A DNA stretch of 64,000 nt from Mediterranea massiliensis (GTDB lineage: Bacteria; Bacteroidota; Bacteroidia; Bacteroidales; Bacteroidaceae): assembly GCA_015060685.1 (NCBI GenBank), contig SUXZ01000008.1, positions 1-64,000 on the forward strand, in the 5' to 3' direction. The translations under genes and the position numbers were made by a program. The notes beneath the pieces were generated by a model, which made no database searches, had not been told where the DNA came from, and was given only the letters and a program-made list of their open reading frames with translations. Below, piece by piece: positions 57,889 to 64,000 of this stretch. The stretch's first letter is position 1. Each line of letters opens with the position of its first letter.

Positions 57889-60519
57889 ATGGAATTAGCA
57901 AGTAAGTACAACCCCGCTGATGTGGAGGGAAAGTGGTACCAATATTGGTTGGACCACAAACTGTTCAGTTCGAAACCCGATGGTCGTGAGCCCTACACCG
58001 TCGTCATTCCGCCCCCCAACGTCACCGGTGTGCTCCACATGGGACACATGCTTAATAATACCATCCAAGATATCCTGGTGCGCCGCGCTCGCATGGAAGG
58101 CAAGAATGCCTGCTGGGTGCCGGGTACCGACCACGCATCTATTGCTACCGAAGCCAAGGTGGTGAACAAACTGGCCGCCCAAGGCATCAAGAAGACCGAC
58201 CTCACTCGCGAGGAGTTCTTGAAGCACGCTTGGGAGTGGACAGACGAACACGGAGGCATCATCTTGAAGCAACTTCGCAAACTTGGTGCATCGTGCGACT
58301 GGGATCGTACCGCCTTCACCATGGACGAGAAGCGTAGCGATAGCGTTATCAAGGTATTCTGCGACCTATACAACAAAGGCTTGATTTACCGCGGTGTACG
58401 CATGGTAAACTGGGACCCCAAAGCGCTTACCGCTCTCTCTGACGAAGAGGTAATCTACAAGGAAGAGCATAGTAAGCTCTACTACCTGCGTTATATGGTA
58501 GAGGGCGATGCCGAAGGTCGTTATGCCGTAGTGGCTACTACTCGTCCCGAAACCATCATGGGCGATACCGCCATGTGTATCAACCCCAACGACCCCAAGA
58601 ACGAATGGTTGAAGGGTAAGAAGGTCATCGTGCCATTGGTAAACCGCGTTATCCCCGTCATCGAAGACGACTATGTGGATATCGAGTTCGGTACCGGTTG
58701 CTTGAAGGTTACTCCTGCCCACGACGTGAACGACTACATGTTGGGCGAAAAATACAACCTCCCCTCTATCGACATCTTCAACGACAACGGCACATTGAGC
58801 GAAGCCGCCGGCCTATACGTTGGCATGGATCGCTTCGACGTTCGCAAGCAAATCGAAGAAGATTTGCAAAATGCCGGTCTTTTGGAAAAAGTTGAAGCCT
58901 ACACCAACAAGGTGGGTTGCTCCGAACGTACCGGTGTGCCCATCGAGCCAAAGCTCTCTATGCAATGGTTCCTCAAGATGCAACACTTTGCCGACATGGC
59001 CTTGCCACCGGTAATGAACGACGAACTGAAATTCTATCCAGCAAAATATAAGAACACTTATAAGAATTGGTTGGAAAACATCAAGGATTGGTGCATCAGC
59101 CGCCAACTTTGGTGGGGACACCGCATACCGGCCTACTACCTGCCCGAAGGTGGATACGTGGTAGCCGAAACACCCGCGAAAGCACTCGAATTGGCTCGCG
59201 AAAAGACCGGCGAAAGCTCGTTGACGCTCGATGCCCTTCGTCAGGACGAAGATTGCCTCGACACATGGTTCTCGTCATGGTTGTGGCCCATCTCGCTCTT
59301 CGACGGCATTGAAAACCCCGGAAACGAAGAGATTAAGTACTACTATCCTACAACCGACTTGGTGACCGGCCCGGACATCATCTTCTTCTGGGTGGCACGT
59401 ATGATTATGGCCGGATACGAGTACATGGGCGACATGCCGTTCAAGAACGTTTACTTCACCGGTATTGTGCGCGACAAGCTCGGCCGCAAGATGTCTAAGT
59501 CGCTCGGCAACAGCCCCGACCCATTGGATTTGATTGATAAGTATGGTGCCGATGGTGTGCGCATGGGTATGATGCTTTCTGCCCCTGCCGGCAACGACAT
59601 TCTCTTCGACGATGCACTTTGCGAACAAGGACGTAACTTTAACAATAAGATTTGGAATGCCTTCCGCTTGGTGAAGGGATGGGAAGTAAGTGCCGATGTA
59701 GAAGTGCCCGAAGCAGCCGCCCTCGCCATTAAGTGGTTCGAAGCTAAGCAAGCAGCCGTAGCTGCCGAAATGGCCGACCTCTTCAGCAAGTATCGCCTTA
59801 GCGAAGCCTTGATGGCTGTTTACAAACTCTTCTGGGATGAGTTCTCAAGTTGGTACCTCGAAATGATTAAGCCGGCCTACGGACAACCCATCAGCAAGCA
59901 AGTGTACGACACTACCATCGGTTTCTTCGACAACCTGCTTCACTTGTTGCACCCATTTATGCCATTCATCACCGAAGAACTTTGGCAACACATTGCCGAC
60001 CGCAACGAGGGCGAAAGCCTCATGGTAAGCCCGATGGCCGCCCCTGTCGCCTACGACGAAGCCATCATTGTTCAGTTCGAAGCCGTGAAAGAGGTTATCA
60101 GTAGCATCCGTGCTATCCGTTTGCAAAAGAACATTGCGCAAAAGGAAACATTGGATTTGCAAGTAATTGGTGAAAACCCCGTAGTAGAATACAATGCCGT
60201 TATCACTAAGATGTGTAACCTCGAAGCTATTCAAGCCGTTGAGGCGAAAGCCGATGGTGCAGCAGCCTTTATGGTAGGTACAACTGAGTTTGCCGTACCT
60301 CTTGGCAACATGATTGATGTAGAAGCCGAAATTGCCCGTATGGAAGCCGAGTTGAAGCACAAAGAAGGTTTCTTGGCTGGTGTAATGAAGAAGCTCAGCA
60401 ACGAAAAGTTTGTGAACAACGCTCCCACCGCCGTTATCGAGCTTGAGCGCAAGAAGCAAGCCGATGCCGAAAGCATCATCAAGTCGCTCAAAGAAAGCAT
60501 TGCCGCTTTGAAGAAATAA
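57889..60519 (+). CDS. valS: Valyl-tRNA synthetase
   Basis: The 876-residue class I synthetase has HMGH (50-53, the HIGH signature) in [14 protein letters not shown], the CP1 editing domain, KMSKS (534-538), an anticodon-binding domain and a C-terminal coiled-coil arm (about 810-876; [19 protein letters not shown]). It charges tRNA-Val. No T-box is present upstream. It ends in a strong terminator. Confidence 0.97.
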   Translation: MELASKYNPADVEGKWYQYWLDHKLFSSKPDGREPYTVVIPPPNVTGVLHMGHMLNNTIQDILVRRARMEGKNACWVPGTDHASIATEAKVVNKLAAQGIKKTDLTREEFLKHAWEWTDEHGGIILKQLRKLGASCDWDRTAFTMDEKRSDSVIKVFCDLYNKGLIYRGVRMVNWDPKALTALSDEEVIYKEEHSKLYYLRYMVEGDAEGRYAVVATTRPETIMGDTAMCINPNDPKNEWLKGKKVIVPLVNRVIPVIEDDYVDIEFGTGCLKVTPAHDVNDYMLGEKYNLPSIDIFNDNGTLSEAAGLYVGMDRFDVRKQIEEDLQNAGLLEKVEAYTNKVGCSERTGVPIEPKLSMQWFLKMQHFADMALPPVMNDELKFYPAKYKNTYKNWLENIKDWCISRQLWWGHRIPAYYLPEGGYVVAETPAKALELAREKTGESSLTLDALRQDEDCLDTWFSSWLWPISLFDGIENPGNEEIKYYYPTTDLVTGPDIIFFWVARMIMAGYEYMGDMPFKNVYFTGIVRDKLGRKMSKSLGNSPDPLDLIDKYGADGVRMGMMLSAPAGNDILFDDALCEQGRNFNNKIWNAFRLVKGWEVSADVEVPEAAALAIKWFEAKQAAVAAEMADLFSKYRLSEALMAVYKLFWDEFSSWYLEMIKPAYGQPISKQVYDTTIGFFDNLLHLLHPFMPFITEELWQHIADRNEGESLMVSPMAAPVAYDEAIIVQFEAVKEVISSIRAIRLQKNIAQKETLDLQVIGENPVVEYNAVITKMCNLEAIQAVEAKADGAAAFMVGTTEFAVPLGNMIDVEAEIARMEAELKHKEGFLAGVMKKLSNEKFVNNAPTAVIELERKKQADAESIIKSLKESIAALKK

Positions 60520-60541
60520 TTCTTTCCCGATTATAACAAAA

Positions 60542-60575
60542 AAAAATAGGAGCCAATCGATTGGCTCCTATTTTT
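60542..60575. terminator. valS terminator, perfect 17-bp palindrome
   Basis: AATAGGAGCCAAT pairs with ATTGGCTCCTATT and the stem extends into the flanking A5/T5, giving 34 bases of perfect dyad symmetry. It can serve valS on the plus strand and the convergent ABC operon on the minus strand. Confidence 0.9.
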
Positions 60576-60600
60576 GTGTCTTGTAAACCATTATTGGTAG

Positions 60601-60620
60601 GGACGCAACGTGTTGCGTCC
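60601..60620. repeat. REP-like palindrome GGACGCAAC-GT-GTTGCGTCC
   Basis: Nine-base perfect arms, preceded by GGTA, lie just after the valS terminator and before the ABC permease stop. Similar short GC-rich palindromes occur as interspersed repeats in many genomes; only one copy was seen here. Confidence 0.45.
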
Positions 60621-60630
60621 GCCTGGTGAT

Positions 60631-61818
60631 TTACTGTATAATCTTTGTGCTATTTTTCACCCTTCCTCTATAAACCAGGCATGCAATAATGAAATATCCA
60701 ATGCATTGTCCCCACAAAATGAGCAATTCTTGGCTGAGGTCGGCTATGCTTGCTCCCATCGAATTGGCTTTGACAAAGGCAAGCACACCAACCGGGGCGG
60801 GTAGCAAGTAGTGAAGTACGCGCCAAGGAAACGGCATCAGCTCCAACGGCCAGGAGATGCCCGAAAGGAAAAGCAAGCCCACCGAGAAGAAGGCTATGAG
60901 CAACAAGGGAGCATCGCTATCCTTGAAGAAGGGCGAGCAGGCCAAACCGAAAAAGGCGGTGCCATATAAATAAGGTATTATTAATTGGATGAGCACCAAC
61001 GGACTGGCCAAATGGGGCAAATCGTATAATAACGGAAGTAATCCCAATAAAAAGAGGGCAAACAGCGCATAGAAACCTACATAGACAACCGTCTTGCCTA
61101 TCACAATGCTAAGAGCACCTTCCCAAGGGCCTTGACGACCGGCTATCTGCATCAATTTTCTATTGCCTTGTTCATGCTCTTTGCCGCATCGCATACTGAT
61201 GACCATCAGTAGCGTCTGGAAAATAATAACCATCAGTACCGCCGGAATTAGGTAATCGGCATATCCTCCGCTTTCGTTGAATAGGGCAATGCCTTCCACC
61301 CCGATGCTTCGGGTATTGACGATGGCCTCTACCGCATCGGCATCCAGGAATACCAATTGCTGCTGGCGCACCGCATCGTCCAACGCCAACATGGCTCCGC
61401 TGAAAGCCTTCTCCATGGCTTCGTAGTAGAGAAAGGAGGTGGTGTTGTTGTAGGAAACAAACACGGCCTCTTCTCCCCGGCCAACCCGTTCGTCGAAATC
61501 GTTCGGCAAGAAGAGCATTCCGGCGGCTTCACCTCTTGTCATTCGTCGGTGAGCTTCGCCGATGTCGGTGGCATAGCCCTCTATCCGCACTTGCGGGGTG
61601 GCATCCAGTAGCTGTACATAACGACGGCTCAGAGCGGTGCGGCCATTATCGACCACCGCCACCGGCACTTCGAGCAACACATTCGGGCTATACATATAAT
61701 TATATAGTATGCCGTACACGAAGATGCCACCACCCATTACCAACAGCACGGGGAGGCTACGAAGAATGCTTCGAAACTCGTACTTCGCCACACGGAGGAT
61801 GTTATTCAAATGCAGCAT
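60631..61818 (-). CDS. ABC-2 type transporter permease, subunit 2
   Basis: The 395-residue protein has one N-terminal helix (about 20-40), a large periplasmic domain, then five membrane helices from about residue 190 to 385: the YhhJ/YbhR layout. In other bacteria such permeases export drugs or small molecules with a HlyD adaptor and TolC. It overlaps the preceding permease by 17 bp. No ATP-binding protein is encoded in the operon within this window. Confidence 0.85.
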   Translation of the reverse strand: MLHLNNILRVAKYEFRSILRSLPVLLVMGGGIFVYGILYNYMYSPNVLLEVPVAVVDNGRTALSRRYVQLLDATPQVRIEGYATDIGEAHRRMTRGEAAGMLFLPNDFDERVGRGEEAVFVSYNNTTSFLYYEAMEKAFSGAMLALDDAVRQQQLVFLDADAVEAIVNTRSIGVEGIALFNESGGYADYLIPAVLMVIIFQTLLMVISMRCGKEHEQGNRKLMQIAGRQGPWEGALSIVIGKTVVYVGFYALFALFLLGLLPLLYDLPHLASPLVLIQLIIPYLYGTAFFGLACSPFFKDSDAPLLLIAFFSVGLLFLSGISWPLELMPFPWRVLHYLLPAPVGVLAFVKANSMGASIADLSQELLILWGQCIGYFIIACLVYRGRVKNSTKIIQ

Positions 61819-62971
61819 ATCGATGGGTTGTCAGAGCGTTTTTTAAGCGGGGAAGCAATAAAAGGGATAGCGGCATAAAGAGCAATAGGGCTGCAATACT
61901 CGTCCAATAATCGGCAAATCGGCCTCCTGCGTATTGAAGCATCTGCACGGCTTCCATAAAATGGCGCACCGGAAACAGATAGGAAACGGCATAGACGGGT
62001 GTATCCATGAAGCGGATGGGGAAGGTGACACCCGACAAGGTTGCCCCCAATGAACCTACCATCGAAACAATGCTGATGATGAGGCTTAGTGCCGGAAACA
62101 ACGAGTAGAGCAGCAGGGCCAATGCTTGTGTGGCGCAAACAAACAGAATGGTAACACCGGTTATCGTCCAAAGACCATTGGGCAAAGGAATATCCAACCA
62201 CCCGAAGAAGACGTAATTGGCCGCTATGCCCATAAGGATAAAGATGCAGGTGTAGGGAAGTAGTTTGCCCATAACCGCTATGAAGATATCGCCTTGCGCG
62301 GTTTGTAGCCAGTCGTCGGCTGTGCCGAACTTGCTTTCGCTACCCAAAGCATAGGTGGTGACCAACAACAATAGGATTTGCAAGAAGATGAAAAACATGG
62401 GTTGTCCTAAGTAAACCAGGTAGTTGCGATTGGCATTATAGATGGGGAAAGAGGACTTGGTGATGGGTATCAGAAAAGAGATTACGGATTCGTTCTCCTC
62501 GCCTAGTGCTACGCCAGTTGTTACGATGGGTGTTATCGAAACTTGCTTCAATAGTTGTTCGAAGGCGGCATACACTTCGCCGCCCACACCGAGCATGGCG
62601 TTGTGGTAGTAATAGCTAAGGGTCACCTCTTCGTTGTTGCCGGTTTTTTTGGCGAATCCAGGGGGAATGAGCAGGTAGGCATAAATACGCTTGCGCTTTA
62701 CGTCGTTGCGTGCTTCCGTTTCGTTGCTATATTGCTTTGCAACCTTCAGTTCGGGTGTGGCATCCACCATGCGGACAATGTTTCGTGAGGTGGAACTATT
62801 GTCGGCATCTACCACGCCAACGGGTAACTCCCTCATACGTCCATCGCCGAATATGGTTGCCATGAAGAGTAGCGAGAATAGTGGCAACACGATGCATGCG
62901 GCAAGGTAGATGCGTCGGGAAGTCATACGGCTCAGCTCGCGACGGATTACGGCAGATAGCTTCTTTCTCAT
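61802..62971 (-). CDS. ABC-2 type transporter permease, subunit 1
   Basis: The 389-residue protein has the same architecture as the next gene (signal-anchor helix about 20-42, periplasmic domain, five C-terminal helices), so the two probably form a heterodimer. It overlaps the HlyD gene by 4 bp (ATGA) and the other permease gene by 17 bp. Confidence 0.85.
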   Translation of the reverse strand: MRKKLSAVIRRELSRMTSRRIYLAACIVLPLFSLLFMATIFGDGRMRELPVGVVDADNSSTSRNIVRMVDATPELKVAKQYSNETEARNDVKRKRIYAYLLIPPGFAKKTGNNEEVTLSYYYHNAMLGVGGEVYAAFEQLLKQVSITPIVTTGVALGEENESVISFLIPITKSSFPIYNANRNYLVYLGQPMFFIFLQILLLLVTTYALGSESKFGTADDWLQTAQGDIFIAVMGKLLPYTCIFILMGIAANYVFFGWLDIPLPNGLWTITGVTILFVCATQALALLLYSLFPALSLIISIVSMVGSLGATLSGVTFPIRFMDTPVYAVSYLFPVRHFMEAVQMLQYAGGRFADYWTSIAALLLFMPLSLLLLPRLKNALTTHRYAAFE

Positions 62972-63957
62972 TGTTGCATGGTTACCAATACACTCATTCC
63001 CGGTCTTAATCCGTTTGCCTCCTCCATGGGCAAGGCATGGATTTCGAAGGTGCGCATGTCGTAGTCGCTTTTGCTATCGGTGCTTTTCCATGTGGCGAAG
63101 CTACCTAACGGACTGATGTAGTTTACTTTGAACACCATCTCTACGTTGCCGAGCGCTGGCACCTTACCAACAAAAGCCTGTCCCATGCTGAAGAATGACA
63201 GATAGTCCTCGCGCACGTTCAGCACTACATGGCAATCGGCAAGTACCACCAAGTTCATGATGGGTGTGCCTGTGCCTACCAGTTCGCCTTGCTTGGCATA
63301 GATGGTGGCAATCTCGCCGTTGTCGGGGGCCGTCAGCCATGCATCTTGAAGCACGGATTCCACTTCGTTCACCGTGCCTTGGGCGGCATCTACCAGCGAA
63401 CGGGCACTCTCCTTGTCTTGTTTCTGTGCTCCATCCTTGGCCAACAGATACTGCTGATGGGCGGCACGCTCGGCCGCTACTGCTGCCTTGTAAAGGGCTT
63501 CGGCTTCATCGAACTGTTGGGCGCTCACCACACTATCGGCATATAGGTTGGCGATGCGTCGGTAGGTAGTGGTGGCCAGTTGCAGATCGCTTTGGCTTTT
63601 GTTCCATAGCTCTTCGGCCGTGCGGATAATCTGTAAGCGTGTTCCTTCGTCCACTTTTTGATTCTGGAAAGCGGCCACATCCTTCATGGCGCTTGCCTGT
63701 TGCAACTTGGCCCGCGCTTCGGGGCTGTTGATGCCGACCAAAGTATCGCCTTTGCTTACCATTTCTCCTTCGGCCACCCAAAACGTATCTATTCGCCCGG
63801 GCAACTTGCCCGATATGCGTATTTCGGTTGCCTCGATTGTTCCTTGCAACACTACGGGTGTGCGGCTCATCAGCATGATGCCGGCGATGGAGATTATTGC
63901 CACCGCTATTATGCCGATGATGAATGTCTTTGCTATCAATCTACTTGTTGTCTTCAT
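62968..63957 (-). CDS. HlyD-family periplasmic adaptor
   Basis: The track start at 63,963 is TTG; the ATG at 63,957 (329 residues) is preferred. It has an N-terminal membrane helix (IIGIIAVAIISIAGIMLM), a lipoyl/barrel-sandwich (GTIEATEIRISGKLPGRI), an alpha-helical hairpin (about 90-195), then beta domains. It links the ABC-2 permeases to an outer-membrane channel. The upstream codons look like a TolC end, which completes the operon. Confidence 0.88.
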   Translation of the reverse strand: MKTTSRLIAKTFIIGIIAVAIISIAGIMLMSRTPVVLQGTIEATEIRISGKLPGRIDTFWVAEGEMVSKGDTLVGINSPEARAKLQQASAMKDVAAFQNQKVDEGTRLQIIRTAEELWNKSQSDLQLATTTYRRIANLYADSVVSAQQFDEAEALYKAAVAAERAAHQQYLLAKDGAQKQDKESARSLVDAAQGTVNEVESVLQDAWLTAPDNGEIATIYAKQGELVGTGTPIMNLVVLADCHVVLNVREDYLSFFSMGQAFVGKVPALGNVEMVFKVNYISPLGSFATWKSTDSKSDYDMRTFEIHALPMEEANGLRPGMSVLVTMQQ

Positions 63958-63963
63958 TATCAA

Positions 63964-64000
63964 TTAGTTGTTAGGATATACTTGTGCTTCTTGGACAGAA
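63964..64000 (-). CDS. 3' end of a CDS, probably TolC-family outer-membrane factor
   Basis: Reading the minus strand from the window edge, an open frame ends SVQEAQVYPNN with TAA, 6 bp before the HlyD start. Position ahead of HlyD and two permeases suggests TolC, but only 11 codons are visible. Confidence 0.4.
   Translation of the reverse strand, partial: SVQEAQVYPNN

Overview
The window is chromosomal DNA from a gut- or rumen-type member of the Bacteroidales, most likely Prevotellaceae or Bacteroidaceae. The signs are Bacteroidetes promoters (TTG, about 19-20 bp, TAnnTTTG), no Shine-Dalgarno sequences, a one-piece hybrid two-component regulator, lipoprotein glycosidases, and families largely confined to this phylum (DUF6057, DUF4836, DUF5063, DUF3810, DUF4249, DUF6078). 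The assignment rests on gene content; no rRNA or tRNA gene was seen.

Region 1 (1-3.9 kb): a possible mobile-element end with three 31-bp-spaced repeats, a promoter built from a dispersed repeat, then a DUF6057 membrane protein and a PD40-propeller lipoprotein with a CxxCH motif. Region 2 (3.9-29.1 kb): a xylan utilisation locus. The + operon encodes a GH43-GH8 fusion, GH10 xylanase, GH43, GH97, an SGNH esterase, an SGNH-GH95 fusion and a type-B carboxylesterase. It converges on a - strand set: hybrid two-component regulator, GH67 alpha-glucuronidase, Gfo/Idh/MocA oxidoreductase, cytoplasmic GH43_1 xylosidase, GPH-family symporter and GH35. Together these would cut the xylan backbone, remove acetyl, glucuronosyl, arabinosyl and galactosyl groups, import oligomers and split them to xylose. 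No susC/susD pair is present in the window.

Region 3 (29.3-36.0 kb): housekeeping and small genes on the - strand (DUF4836 lipoprotein, rsmE, nucleoside transporter, rlmI-type methyltransferase, RNase D-like exonuclease, DUF5063, YccF). A 520-bp repeat-rich non-coding stretch lies between DUF5063 and yccF. Region 4 (36-45.4 kb): ftsK, a LolA-like protein and trxB, then an arabinoxylan side-chain cluster (alpha/beta-hydrolase esterase, GH51, GH43 with a C-terminal membrane anchor). Region 5 (45.4-51.4 kb): RNase Z, an ECF sigma factor with a membrane partner and a CpxP-like protein, mazG, a solitary PD-(D/E)XK nuclease, DUF6078 and DUF3810. Region 6 (51.5-60.5 kb): a four-gene envelope operon (secreted protein, STN-TonB receptor, DUF4249, MG2-like protein) placed between DUF3810 and valS and bounded by an exact 35-bp direct repeat containing the promoter. 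Region 7 (60.6-64 kb): two ABC-2 permeases and a HlyD adaptor, preceded by what looks like the last codons of a TolC gene.

The most unusual signals are non-coding. Two arrays with an exact 22-bp period and alternating dyads every 11 bp sit between convergent genes (17,489-17,571 and 50,287-50,368). An approximately 95-bp promoter-bearing repeat occurs upstream of two unrelated genes. The 35-bp promoter repeat brackets an apparently inserted operon. TGTAACA half-sites are grouped at the xylan regulator gene and, with 21-bp spacing, at the xylan operon. All functional statements come from reading the sequence; no database search was run.
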